Assembly: GCF_000385375.1 (NCBI RefSeq)
Contig: NZ_ARVV01000001.1
Coordinates: forward strand, 1,612,001 to 1,676,000
From: Methyloversatilis discipulorum
Lineage (GTDB): Bacteria; Pseudomonadota; Gammaproteobacteria; Burkholderiales; Rhodocyclaceae
DNA: 64,000 nucleotides
Direction: 5' to 3'
The stretch's first letter is position 1, and every line of letters starts with the position of its first letter. Below, piece after piece: positions 28,597-41,844 of this stretch. The notes beneath the pieces are model-generated. The model was not told where the DNA came from. It ran no database searches and was given only the letters and a program-made list of their open reading frames with translations. The translations under genes were made by a program, and so were the position numbers.

Positions 28597-29934
28597 ATGA
28601 CGGACTTTGATCGGACGGTGGGCATCATCGGCGGCGGCGCATCGGGAATCGGTGTCGCCAAGGCGCTGACCGAGGCGGGGCTCGATTACGAAGTGCTGGA
28701 GGCCAGTAGCGGCCTGGGTGGCAACTGGCAGCCGGACGGGCCGGCGTCGAAGATGTACGCGTCGGTGCACCTGATCAGCTCGCGTCGCAACACGCAGTTC
28801 TCCGACCTGCCGATGCCCGACAGCTATCCGCACTATCCGCGGCACAGCCAGATGTACGCCTACCTGATGTCGGTGGCGGCGCGCTACACGGTCGAGGCGC
28901 ACACGCGCTTCCATACCCGGGTCGTCCGCGCGCGGCCGGATGGCGGGGGCTGGCGCTGCGAGCTGGCCGACGGCAGCGTGCGCCGCTATGCCCACCTGGT
29001 GGTGGCCAACGGCCTGCTGCGCATTCCGCTGGTGCCAAAGTTCGACGGCCATTTCGACGGCGAAAGCGTGCATTCCGGCGACTACCGTTCGGCCGACCAG
29101 TTCCGCGGCAAGCGGGTGCTCGTGGTGGGCGGCGGCAATTCGGGCTGCGACATCGCGGTGGACGCCGCACTCAATGCCGACGCCGCTTTCCATTCGACCC
29201 GACGCGGCTATCACTACATGCCGAAGTTCGTTGATGGCAAGCCGACGCAGGAATGGCTGATGGACATCGCGCCGAAGTTCACTGATGCCCAGGCCTACTG
29301 GGACCATGTCGGCGCAGTGTTCAAGCTGGCCGGTTTCGACGGCACCGATTTCGGCCTGCCGGCGCCGGACCACCGCATCGACGCGGCGCACCCGATCATG
29401 AATTCGCAGGTGCTCTACCACATCGGTCACGGCGATCTGGCGCCCAAGCCGGACATCCGCCGCATCGACGGCCGCACCGTCGAATTCACCGACGGCAGCC
29501 GCGAACAGATCGACCTCATCCTGTGGGCGACCGGCTTCCGCACCGACCTGTCCTTCTTCGACCCGGCAGATTTCGACGCGCGCGTCGATCTGGACCGGCT
29601 GTTCCTGCGCATGGTGCCGCAGCGTCACGACAACCTGCTGTTCGTCGGTTATCTCAATACGCCGTCCGGCCTGGGCAACGTGCTCAACATCACCGCGCGC
29701 TTCGTCGCCGCCTGCCTGTCGGCGCGCATTGCCGGCAGCGAAAACTTCCGCCGGCTGCAGCAGATGAAGCAGCAGCCCGAGCGGCTCGATCTCGGCCAGG
29801 GCCGCTTCATGGACACCGACCGCCACCGCTACGAGGTCGATCTGTGGAAGTACATCCGCGCGGTCAATTTCGTCACCGGAAAGCTGCTCGACGGCGCAAC
29901 TCAAGCCGCGCCGGCCGAGGCGCTGACCGCATGA
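28597..29934 (+). CDS. FAD/NADPH-dependent flavin monooxygenase (FMO family)
   Basis: A 445-residue group B flavoprotein monooxygenase. FAD-binding GGGASG (12-17), NADPH-binding GGGNSG (178-183) and the FMO fingerprint FDGESVHSGDY (153-163) are all present, as is LILWATGF near the C-terminal third. It could oxygenate a heteroatom or insert oxygen next to a ketone (Baeyer-Villiger); the fingerprint alone does not decide. ATG 28597 has AGGGA six bases upstream; a GTG at 28558 overlapping the synthase stop is an alternative coupled start. It lies between two megasynthase genes and is clearly part of the operon. It resembles the FMO domain fused to the following protein. Confidence 0.9.
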   Translation: MTDFDRTVGIIGGGASGIGVAKALTEAGLDYEVLEASSGLGGNWQPDGPASKMYASVHLISSRRNTQFSDLPMPDSYPHYPRHSQMYAYLMSVAARYTVEAHTRFHTRVVRARPDGGGWRCELADGSVRRYAHLVVANGLLRIPLVPKFDGHFDGESVHSGDYRSADQFRGKRVLVVGGGNSGCDIAVDAALNADAAFHSTRRGYHYMPKFVDGKPTQEWLMDIAPKFTDAQAYWDHVGAVFKLAGFDGTDFGLPAPDHRIDAAHPIMNSQVLYHIGHGDLAPKPDIRRIDGRTVEFTDGSREQIDLILWATGFRTDLSFFDPADFDARVDLDRLFLRMVPQRHDNLLFVGYLNTPSGLGNVLNITARFVAACLSARIAGSENFRRLQQMKQQPERLDLGQGRFMDTDRHRYEVDLWKYIRAVNFVTGKLLDGATQAAPAEALTA

Positions 29935-29968
29935 GCACCGTTTTCACCACGCATACCGGGGATTCCGC

Positions 29969-32900
29969 ATGGACATGAGCATTGCCGACGAACTGTCGCC
30001 GGAAGAGGCGCTGGCACTGATCGAAGGGCTGGAGATGGACGCGGCACCGTCGGTCGCACCGACCGTCGCTCCGCCGCGACCGCCCGCATCACCGGCCACC
30101 CGCCCAGCCCTGGAGGTGGCACTGGAACAGGATCTGGGCGCGCTGGTGATGGACGTGCTCAAGCTCGATGCCGCCGATTTCTCGCCGACGCGCTCGCTGA
30201 TGGACTACGGCATGGATTCGATCTCGTCTACCGAGATCGGCAACCGTTTCACTGCGCGCTTCGGCATCGTCATTCCGCCTACCGTGTTCTTCGAGTTCCA
30301 GGATCTGCGTGGTCTCACCCGTTATCTGCTGAAGAATCACAGCACCGACGTGAAGCGTGTTCTGGGTGAACTCGAAGGTTCGGTCGCCGTCGCACCCGCT
30401 GCCGTCGCTCTCCGCGCACCCGAATCTGTCCGGACGACGCCGGTCCCGGCTCCGCGCCCGTCGCCCGTTGTCGTGATGGAGGCCGTGCAGACGGTGGCCG
30501 TAACGGCCGATGCGCCGCTGTCGATCGAGGCACTGTGGGCGGAACAGGGCGCGGCCACTGCGCCGGCGCCCGTCGTCCCGCCTGCACCCGTTGCGGCGCC
30601 CCTACCCGCAGCGGTCGTCGGGCGGCAGGACATCGCCGCCCCGGAAGTCGGCGTCCGTCAGCCCTCGCGCGAACACCTCGATGCACAGCAGGCCTTCGTT
30701 GACCAGGCGCGTTCGGTCAGCGTGCAAGGGCGCTCCGGCCGCATCATCGAGGCAGCGGTGTACGGCCTGGGGCGGCCAGTGCTGCTGCTCGGCGGCCTCG
30801 TCATGCATACCTCGGTCATGTGGCGGCTGCAGCTGCGCGAACTGGGTGCGCATTACCGGCTGATCGCCTATCACATGCCGGGCTGCGGCCGCACCGACTT
30901 CTACAGTCCGCTGACGCTGTCGTCGATGGCGGACGACGTGGCCGAACTGCTGGACGGACTGGGCATCACCGATGCGCTGCCGGTCATCGGCTATTCCTTC
31001 GGCGGCGTGCTGGCACAGCGCTTCTGCGTTGCCCACCCGCAGCGCGTGTCGGCGCTGGTGGCGACGGTCACCTCGCCGTTCGCGCAGGGCGCGAACGACT
31101 TCGCGACGCTGATGCGCGAGCTGCAGATGAGCGAGCGCTTCATGGAGCTGAACCGCGGCTGGAACATTCCGTCGTTGCCGGCCTATCAGGCCGTCGTCGG
31201 CGCCTTCGACCACCGTGAGGCGCTGTCTGCGCTGCGCTGCCCGGCGCTGGTGATCAGCGGGCGCGACGACCGCTACATGCAGCCGGCCTATGGTCGCGCG
31301 CTGGCCGACGCGCTGCCGGGCGCGCGCTACGTCTGCTTCCCGGGTGCCGGTCACCTGCTGGGCTTCACCCACTTCGAGGCCTACAACCGTCTGCTGCTGC
31401 GCTTCCTCGATGAAGTGGCGCCGCTGCGCGACGACGCCGCTCGCGGGCTCGCGCGTTCGCCGGTCAGCGCTTTCGTGCCGGCCGACGGCACCACGCTGCA
31501 GGTGCTGGAAGACTATGTGCGCCGTGGCGATCAGGGGCATTGCGCCATCCTGTCGCCGCAGTCGGCGCAGCTTGCGCTGCTGCTCAACCGCATACAGTCA
31601 CGGAACAAGACCGGAGACGAGGACTACCGCTGCCTGTTCCTGACCTCGCAGCACGAGGCGCTCGACGCCGCGATGCGCCTGGCCCGGCATCGCGCCCGCA
31701 ACCGCGACGCCGACAGCAGCGGCGAACTGCTGCTGATCGATGCGGGAGAAGGCTGGCGCCGCTACTTCGATCCGCTGGACGCAGGTCCGGACGACGCACT
31801 TGTCCCGGGCGTGCTGTTCGTGTCCACCGTGCTCGAGGCGATCGAGCGGCTGGAAGGCGGCGCCTCGCCGGTGGCGGCCGTACTGGTGTGCGATGCCTTC
31901 ACGCCGGCCGAGGACGCCGACCGCCTGATCGCCGCCTGCGCCGCGCGCGAGGTGCTCAGCGTGCTGGTGGACAACAACGACCCGGACGCGACGGCCGCCG
32001 ACTGGATCGCGCCGGCCTGCCGCGAACGCGCGGACATGATCGTGCTCGGCGAATCGATGGCGGGCAGTCAGGTGCCGGTCGCCGCCTGCATGGTACGTGC
32101 GCCGGTACACCAGACCTGGAGCATGACGCCCAGCGAAAGCTATGTGCGCAACGTCATGACCAGTTTCGGTTTTCCGCTGGCGGTGGCGCGCGAAGCGCTG
32201 CTGGCGCGTTTCGCCGACCTGATCGACGGCGACACGCACAGGTTGATGCGGCGCATCGACGCCGATGTCGACGCCTGCTTCGATGCCCACCTGCGCTGGG
32301 GCAATTCCGGCTACGCCCGGGTGGCGCGCCTGCACGGTTTCGACGCCCGCTTCGAGGCGGCACGCGGCATGAAGTCACTGCTGCGCGACCGCGACGGTAC
32401 CGCGCGCACGGTGCTCGACTGCTTCGTGAACGTCGGCACCAGCCCGCGCGGCCTGAACCCGCTGGATGTCATTCCCGACGTGGCGCGTGCGCACGACGCG
32501 AACACCGATTACTGGAGCGAACTGGCTGCGCTGCTGAGCGAGCGCACCGGCCTGCCGCACGCCTTCCCGGCGTCGAGCAATGTCACGGCGGTGGAAGTCG
32601 CGCTGACGCTGGCGGCACTCGCCGCACCGGCGAAGCGCCGCATGCTCTTCTTCTCCGGCGGCCTGGGCTTCTCGATGCTCAGCGCGGTGGCGTCGCACGA
32701 CGCGGTGTTCGACATCTTCCGCAAGCCCTTCGAGCCGCTGTACCGGCACAGCGTGTTCATCGACGCGCATGCGCCGGACGCCGCGCAGAAGCTCGAAGCC
32801 GAACTGCTGTCCGGCGACATCGGGCTGGTGTGGTTCGAAACCATACAGGTGGACGCCAACGCCACGCGCCCGCTGCCGCAGCAGCTGGTCGAACTGATCG

Positions 32901-35172
32901 TGCGTCACCGCGATGCCGGCGGCTATCTGGTCGGTGTGGACGAAACCCAGACCAATCTGATGACCGGCCGTCTGCTGCACAGCGCGGCTCAGGTGTCGTC
33001 GCCCGACCTGGTCGCGCTGGGCACCGCGCTGTGCGATTCGCTGGTGCCGACCGGCGTCGTGCTGTGCAGCGACGCGGTGCGGCAACGTGCGCAGCAGCGC
33101 TCGCCGGCGCGCCTGCAGGAACTGGCCGGCCGTCAGCGCTGCCCGCTGTCGGCACACATATCGCTGCACGCGCTGCGCAAGGTGTTCGAGCAGGGACTGG
33201 ACGAACGTGCGCGCCTCACCGGTGCATCGTTCCGCGCCAAGCTGACCGCCCTGCAGCGCGAGGTGCCGATGATTACCGCCGTGCGCGGCGAAGGCCTGCT
33301 GCTCACCATCGATCTCGACCTCACGGGCGCCGATCCCTTCCTGCAGCGCAGCTTCGGCTACCTGCTGTGGGGCGCCATGCTGCGTGACCCGGTGCAGGGC
33401 GTGGCGGTCGCGGTCTGCCCCATCCACAACAACAGCCTGCGTTTCCTGCCGCCGCTGGACATCGCCGACGACGAGGTGAAGCTCATCGTCGACAGCCTGC
33501 GCCGCCATCTGTCGGACGGCATCGCGCCCGTGGTGCTCGACTGCGCGGCGCATTCGGCGCGCATCGGCGAAGCGCGCACCGCCGAATTCCTGAAGTCCCT
33601 CGTCCCCACCGAAAACAAGGAGGTCCGTCGCATGAGTGCTCCCCGTTCACTGTCCGCGCCGCCGGTCGCACGCGAATTCACCCGCGCCTTCGTCGAACGC
33701 ATTCCGGGCGGCGCACGCATGCTCGAACGCTTGCGCGGCAAGGGCCGCTCGCCGCGCCAGCTGCCGCGCGTGTGCGTGGTCGGTGCCGGCGTCGGCGGCA
33801 TTTCGATGGGCAAGGCACTGACCGAATACGGCATCCCGTTCGACTGCTTCGACGGTCGTGACCGCATTGGCGGCATCTGGGCCTTCGATCCCGACCGGAA
33901 GTTCACCTCGGTGTGGCACGCGATGAACCAGAACACGCCGCGCGGCCTGTACCAGTACACCGATTTTCCGATGCCTGACGACTACCCGGATTTCCCGTCG
34001 CACCAGCAGGTGCACGCCTATCTCGAAAGCTATGTCGACCATTTCGGTTTCCGCGACCGGATACAGCTGAATACCCAGGTCAAGCGCGCCGAGCGCTTCG
34101 GCGACAAGGGCTGGCGCGTCACGCTGGACAGCGGCGAGGTGCGCCACTACGACGCGCTCATCGTTGCCAACGGTCACCACAACGAGCCGAACTTCCCTGA
34201 TTACTACTACCGCGACGTGTTCGACGGCGAGTCCATCCACTCGCAGCACTACCGCTACCGCGAGGACTACCGCGACAAGGACGTGCTGGTGGTGGGCGTG
34301 GGCAACAGCGGTTCGCAGGTGGCGGTGGACATCAGCCACGCGGCGAAGTCGACCTGCATTTCGCTGCGCCGCGGCGTCTATGTGCTGCCCCACTACCTGC
34401 TGGGCCTGCGCATGGACCGCGCGATGGCCTTCCTGAACGACTGGTGGTTCAAGAAGATCCTGCCTTACCCGCTGTTCAACCTGGTGCACACCGGGCTGTA
34501 CAAGGCGCTGATCCAGCGTCACTCCAGCATGGGCATGCCGAAGCCGGACCACCTGATGATGTCCAGCCTGCCGACGCTGTCCGAGAACTTCGCCAACCGC
34601 ATTGGCGACGGCAAGCTGAAGATCGTGCCCGAGGTGAAGCACATCAAGGGCCGCAAGGTGTTCTTCGCCGACGGCAGCGTGCGCGAGTTCGATGCCATCG
34701 TCTATTCGACCGGCTTCAAGACCACCTTCCCCTTCCTCGACAAGCAGTTCCTGAATGCCGACGACAACAGGGTGCCGATGTTCAAGCGCATCTTCGTGCC
34801 CGGCGTGGACAACCTCGCCTTCATCGGCCTGTTCCAGGCGGTCACCTGGGGCTTCCTCGACATGATGGAAGCGCAGTCGAAACTGGTGGCCGAACACTTC
34901 GCCGGCTTCTACCGCCAGCCCGACGTCGCCGCGCAGAAGCGCGACATCGAGCGCGAACAGAAGATCATCCGTCGCGAGTACCTGGCGACGCTGCGCAACA
35001 ACTACGAAATGCACGGCCCGACCTATATGCACGAGCTGGCGAAGGAGCACGCTCGCGGCCGCACCCGCGCGCGGAAGGCCGGACTGCCGATGCCGTGCGC
35101 GGCCAGCGGCGTGCCGGTGACCGATGAAGGCGTGCTGCAGGACGCGCCGGCGCTGGCCGGAGCGAGCGTGTG

Positions 35173-35173
<1 letters not shown>
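29969..35173 (+). CDS. Megasynthase fusion: ACP, alpha/beta-hydrolase, two aminotransferase-like domains, FMO
   Basis: A 1734-residue multidomain protein of an arrangement I do not recognise. An N-terminal helix (SPEEALALIEGL, 10-21) may dock onto the previous synthase. ACP: Ser84 in YGMDSIS. After an Ala/Pro linker (140-215) comes an alpha/beta-hydrolase (about 240-485; GYSFGG with Ser343, Asp433, GAGH with His462). Residues 520-745 and 745-1185 each look like class III aminotransferase, but the PLP lysine is replaced by Glu695 (LGESMAG) and Thr1019 (LGTALCD); the DETQ motif (991-994) survives in the second. Residues 1266-1720 are an FMO (GAGVGG 1272-1277, GVGNSG 1443-1448). A perfect ribosome site inside the gene could also yield the FMO alone. 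Function of the central part is unknown. Confidence 0.85.
33617..33634 (+). promoter_or_regulatory. Internal Shine-Dalgarno and in-frame ATG before the FMO domain
   Basis: AAGGAGGT (33617-33624) lies 7 nt before an ATG (33632) that is in frame with the 1734-residue protein and begins MSAPRSLSAPPVAREF, at codon 1222, exactly at the junction between the aminotransferase-like and FMO parts. It is the strongest ribosome-binding site in the operon. It predicts a separate 513-residue FMO made alongside the fusion, or marks two ancestral genes joined by loss of a stop. Confidence 0.65.
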
Positions 35174-37907
<2,734 letters not shown>

Positions 37908-37911
<4 letters not shown>

Positions 37912-39044
37912 AGGCCGTCGTCTTTCCGGGCCAGGGTGCGCAGCGCAAGGGCATGGGCGTCGAACTGTTCGAGCGCTACCCGCGCCTGGTCGAACAGGCC
38001 GACGCCGTGCTCGGCTACAGCCTGCACGATCTGTGCACCGACGGTGCGGACCGCCTGATCGACACCCGCTACACGCAACCGGCGCTGTTCGTCACCGGCT
38101 ATCTCGGCTATCTGGATCACGAGCACCGGCACGGCGCGCCGGCCATGCTGGCCGGCCACAGCATCGGCGAGTTCGTCGCGCTGGCCGCGGCCGGAGCACT
38201 CGACTTCATCGACGCGCTGCGCCTGGTCGACCGCCGCGCCCGCATCATGGCCGCCATCCGCGACGGTGCGATGGCGGCGGTGATCGGGCCGGGGCGCGAC
38301 GAGGTGGATGCGCTGATCGCGCGTCTGGGTGTCGATGGACTGGAGATCGCCAACGAGAACAGTCCCACGCAGACCATCGTCGCCGGCCTGTCGGGCGAGA
38401 TCGACGCCTTCGTCGAGCGCTGCCGCGACGCGGGTACACGGGCGGTGCGCCTGCGCGTCAGCGGTGCCTTCCATTCGCGCCACATGCGGCCGGCCGCCGC
38501 CGAGTTCGCGCAGGCGCTGCGCGAGACGCCTTTCCAGCCCCCGCGCATTCCGGTGATCGCCAACGTGACGGCACGGCCGCACGACGCGCAGATCGCCGAG
38601 GTGATGGCCGCCCATCTTTACAGCCCGGTGCGCTGGATGCAGTCGGTGCACACCATGCTCGACGCCGGCGTCAGCGAATTCGTCGAGATCGGCCCGGCGC
38701 CGGTGCTCGGCCCGATGATCGACGAGATCCGCGCCGGCTGGCGCCCGCCGTCACGGGCCGCGGCAGGCTGGCCCGAGTTCGCGGCGCCGCCAGTCGGCGG
38801 TGAGCACGCCGCGCTGGTCGCCGCGTTGCACGCGCTGTACGGCAGTGCGTCGCCGGCCGCGGCCGACTGGGCCGCGTTGTGGCCGCGCGGGGTGGACGTC
38901 GCCGGCTGGCCGCCGCTTGAACTGGCGGCCACACCGCGCGCGCTGCGCCGGCAGATTCGACGCGCCCTCGAAACCCTGATTCCGGCCGCGGCGTCAGCGC
39001 AGCGTGCCGACCCGTCTTTACACCTGCACGGACGACATCCATGA
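37908..39044 (+). CDS. Discrete malonyl-CoA acyltransferase (trans-AT)
   Basis: A 378-residue free-standing acyltransferase. It starts MKAVVFPGQGAQRKGMG; the active site is GHSIGE with Ser85, and GAFHSRHM with His189 is the malonyl-type motif. It should load malonyl onto the ACPs of the AT-less synthases. The start is GTG 37908, overlapping the preceding stop as GTGA and preceded by GGAGGT. The catalytic core ends near 290; a further 85 residues (Trp/Ala-rich, ending in a basic helix) are additional to the usual trans-AT length of about 290-330. The stop overlaps the ACP start. Confidence 0.92.
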
Positions 39045-39298
39045 GCACCGAACACGATATCGCGGACTTCATCACCACTTTCATCGCCGACCGCACCGGC
39101 GTACCGGCGCAGGACATCGAGCCGGAGGAGAACCTCGGCAGCTACGGACTGGGTTCGATGCAGGCGGTCGATCTGGTCGGCTCGCTGGAAGACCGCTACG
39201 GCGTGTCGCTGCCGCCGGCGCTGGTGTTCCAGTACCCGACCGTGCGCGAACTGTCGGTCGCCGTCGCGCAGCGCGCCGCAGCCCCGGCCGGAGCCTGA
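39041..39298 (+). CDS. Free-standing acyl carrier protein
   Basis: An 85-residue ACP with the phosphopantetheine attachment Ser39 in YGLGSMQAVDL. The residue before the serine is Gly where most carriers have Asp (DSL). The ATG overlaps the AT stop (ATGA). Position directly before the fatty acyl-AMP ligase makes it the most likely carrier of the starter acyl group, or the acceptor for the KS-only protein. Confidence 0.9.
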   Translation: MSTEHDIADFITTFIADRTGVPAQDIEPEENLGSYGLGSMQAVDLVGSLEDRYGVSLPPALVFQYPTVRELSVAVAQRAAAPAGA

Positions 39299-39300
39299 AC

Positions 39301-41085
39301 ATGTACGCGCGCACAGAAACCGATGATCTTGCGGCCGGGCTGTACGACGAGGTGTCCACGCTGTCGGTCACCGACATCCTGCGCTTGCGGGCGGAACGTC
39401 ATCCGCAGCGGGTACTGTTCCGCTTCCTCGACGAACACGGCCGCGAGGAGGACCTGCTCACCTACGGCGACGCCTGGCGGCGCAGCACGGCGATCGCAGC
39501 CGTGCTGGCGGCGCACGGCGGGCCGGGCGACCGCGTTGCGTTGTTCTATCCGGCCGGGCTGGACTTCATCGTCGCCTTCTTCGGCTGCCTGCTGGCGGGG
39601 CGCGTTGCCGTGCCGCTCAACCTGCCGAGCCGGCGGCGCGTCGATCGCTGCCTGCGCATCCTGCGCGACTGCGGCTGCCGGCGCGCGCTCACCGTGTCCT
39701 CGCTGGAGGCGGGGCTGCGCGACATCCTGTCGGTCGACGCCGATCTGCCGCTGGCCTGGCTCGCCACCGACGCGCTGCGCAACGAAGCCGCCGCGGCCGG
39801 CATCGTGCCGCCACCGGCCGACGAGCGCATCGCCTTCCTGCAGTACACCTCCGGCTCGACTTCGCACCCCAAGGGTGTCATGGTGAGCCAGGGCAACATC
39901 ACCACCAACCTGCGCATGATGCGCACGGCCTGGGAGCTGGATCACACGTCGAACACCGTGTTCTGGCAGCCGCACCACCACGACATGGGCCTCATCCTCG
40001 GCCAGCTGCTGCCGGTCATGCTGGGCAACGAAACGGTGCTGATGGGGCCGAACACCTTCGTGCGTCAGCCCCTGATCTGGCTCGATGCGATCTCGCGCCA
40101 CCGTGCGGTGCTGGCGGGCGGCCCGAACTTCGCCTACGAGCTGGCGGCGCAGCGCTGGCAGCCCGGGCGGCTCGAAGGCTGCGACCTGTCGAGCTGGCGC
40201 ATCGCGCTGAATGGCGCCGACGTCGTGCGCGCCGCAACGCTGGAGCGCTTCGCCGCCACCTTCGGCCCGCTCGGCTACCGACCCACCACCATGCTGCCGT
40301 GCTATGGCCTGGCCGAGGCGACGCTGTTCGTGTCCGGCGGGCCGGTGGGCGAAATGCCGCGTGTGCGCAGCATCGACGCGCACGCGGCCGAGACCGAGGG
40401 CCGCGTGCGCGAGGATCTGGGTGCCAGCGGACGCACCGTCGTCGGCTGCGGCCTGCCGTCGGACGAAATCGAGGTCGCCATCGTCGATCCGGCGAATGGC
40501 GCGCGGCTCGGCTGCGATCGCCTGGGCGAGGTATGGGTGTCGGGCGACACCAATGCGCTGGGCTACTGGCAGCTGCCGGAGCAGAGCGCGGCCACCTTCG
40601 GTGCCGAGATCGCCGGCGAGCCGGGGCGCCGCTACATGCGCACCGGCGACATCGGCTTCATCGGTGCCGACGACGGCCAGATCTATCTGTGCGGGCGGAT
40701 GAAGGACCTGCTCATCGTCGATGGCCGCAACCTGCATCCGGAAGACGTTGAATACACCATCGTCGAATCGCACCCGCTGATCAAGCCGCAGAGCTGCGCC
40801 GTGTTCGAGGACGACCGCGGTGAGCAGCGCCGGCTGGTCGCGGTGATAGAAGCCGACCGCGAACTGAAGCGCGCACTGCCTGAGATCGCCAAGGCGCTGC
40901 GCATGCAGGTGCGGCGCGCGGTGTCGGAAGAGCACGGCGTGGCCATCGCCGACATCGTGTTCATCGCGCCCGCGACCTTGCGCAAGACCACCAGCGGCAA
41001 GGTGCAGCGCAGCCTGATGAAGCAGCTGCACCAGCAGGCCGCGCTCGACGTGATCGACGTGACGGTGGCGCTCGATGCTGCCTGA
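39301..41085 (+). CDS. Fatty acyl-AMP ligase (FAAL)
   Basis: A 594-residue adenylate-forming enzyme of the FAAL group. It has YTSGSTSHPKG (182-192), LPCYGLAEATLFVSGG, YMRTGDIGF and GRMKDLLIVDGRNLHPEDVE. FAALs activate free fatty acids as acyl-AMP and hand them to an ACP instead of CoA, which starts lipid-polyketide hybrids. ATG 39301 follows the ACP stop by 2 bp with GGAG eight bases upstream. The gene overlaps the thioesterase gene by 11 bp. This enzyme is the main argument that the pathway uses a fatty acyl starter. Confidence 0.93.
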   Translation: MYARTETDDLAAGLYDEVSTLSVTDILRLRAERHPQRVLFRFLDEHGREEDLLTYGDAWRRSTAIAAVLAAHGGPGDRVALFYPAGLDFIVAFFGCLLAGRVAVPLNLPSRRRVDRCLRILRDCGCRRALTVSSLEAGLRDILSVDADLPLAWLATDALRNEAAAAGIVPPPADERIAFLQYTSGSTSHPKGVMVSQGNITTNLRMMRTAWELDHTSNTVFWQPHHHDMGLILGQLLPVMLGNETVLMGPNTFVRQPLIWLDAISRHRAVLAGGPNFAYELAAQRWQPGRLEGCDLSSWRIALNGADVVRAATLERFAATFGPLGYRPTTMLPCYGLAEATLFVSGGPVGEMPRVRSIDAHAAETEGRVREDLGASGRTVVGCGLPSDEIEVAIVDPANGARLGCDRLGEVWVSGDTNALGYWQLPEQSAATFGAEIAGEPGRRYMRTGDIGFIGADDGQIYLCGRMKDLLIVDGRNLHPEDVEYTIVESHPLIKPQSCAVFEDDRGEQRRLVAVIEADRELKRALPEIAKALRMQVRRAVSEEHGVAIADIVFIAPATLRKTTSGKVQRSLMKQLHQQAALDVIDVTVALDAA

Positions 41086-41842
41086 GTCCGCCGCCGGGCA
41101 GCTGGTGCGCATCTGCGACGCCGGCGTCGGTGCGCCGGTGGTGCTGGCCGTGCCTTACGCTGGCGGCAGCGCACAGTCCTTCTTCGCCTGGAAGCCGCTG
41201 CTCGACGGGCAGCTCACGCTGCTGGCGCTCGAGCTGCCGGGGCGCGGTCGCTGCTACGGCCGGCCGATGCCGCCTTCACTGCTGGCGCTGGCCGACGGGC
41301 TGGCGCAGACGCTGGCGGCCGACGGCGTGCAGCCCGACCTGCTGTTCGGTCACAGCCTGGGTGCGCTGATCGCCTTCGAGCTGCTGCGCGCGCTGCGCCG
41401 GCGTGGCCGCGCGCTGCCGGCGGCGGCGCTGATGTCGGGGCGCATCGCGCCTTCGCACCCGCGCACGTTCGGCCTGCCGCGCTTCGGGCGCGAGGATCTG
41501 GTCGAGTACCTGCGCGACCTCGGCGGCACGCCGGACAGCGTGCTGAACAACGACGCGGTGATCGACATGATGCTGCCGGTGCTGCAGCAGGACCTCGAAC
41601 TGATCGCCGGCTACGACTACGCAAGAGCGGCGCCGTTCGATATCGACCTCACCGTTGCCGGCGGTTTCGACGACGGCCGCGTGCCGCTGTCCGGTCTGCT
41701 TGGCTGGCGGGAGGAGTGCGCCGGGCGCTTTGCGCTGCACATGCATCCGGGCGGTCATTTCTTCGTTGAAACCGAGCGCGCCGCGGTGGCTTCACTGTTG
41801 TGCGAGCTGGCAGCGCGCGGACCGCGCGCCAAGGCGGCCTGA
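41075..41842 (+). CDS. Type II thioesterase
   Basis: A 255-residue alpha/beta-hydrolase of the external thioesterase family that clears stalled or wrong acyl groups from carrier proteins. It starts with PYAGGSAQSFFAWKPLL, carries LELPGRGRC, the nucleophile GHSLG with Ser94, an Asp at 199/200 and HPGGHFF with His228. It overlaps the ligase gene by 11 bp and precedes the phosphopantetheinyl transferase by 2 bp, so it is part of the operon. Confidence 0.92.
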   Translation: MLPESAAGQLVRICDAGVGAPVVLAVPYAGGSAQSFFAWKPLLDGQLTLLALELPGRGRCYGRPMPPSLLALADGLAQTLAADGVQPDLLFGHSLGALIAFELLRALRRRGRALPAAALMSGRIAPSHPRTFGLPRFGREDLVEYLRDLGGTPDSVLNNDAVIDMMLPVLQQDLELIAGYDYARAAPFDIDLTVAGGFDDGRVPLSGLLGWREECAGRFALHMHPGGHFFVETERAAVASLLCELAARGPRAKAA

Positions 41843-41844
41843 CG

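Noticed and set aside
29931..29978. 15-codon ORF overlapping the FMO stop and the fusion-protein start
   Set aside because: Could be a coupling peptide, but there is no ribosome site beyond the overlap and no sequence feature to support it.
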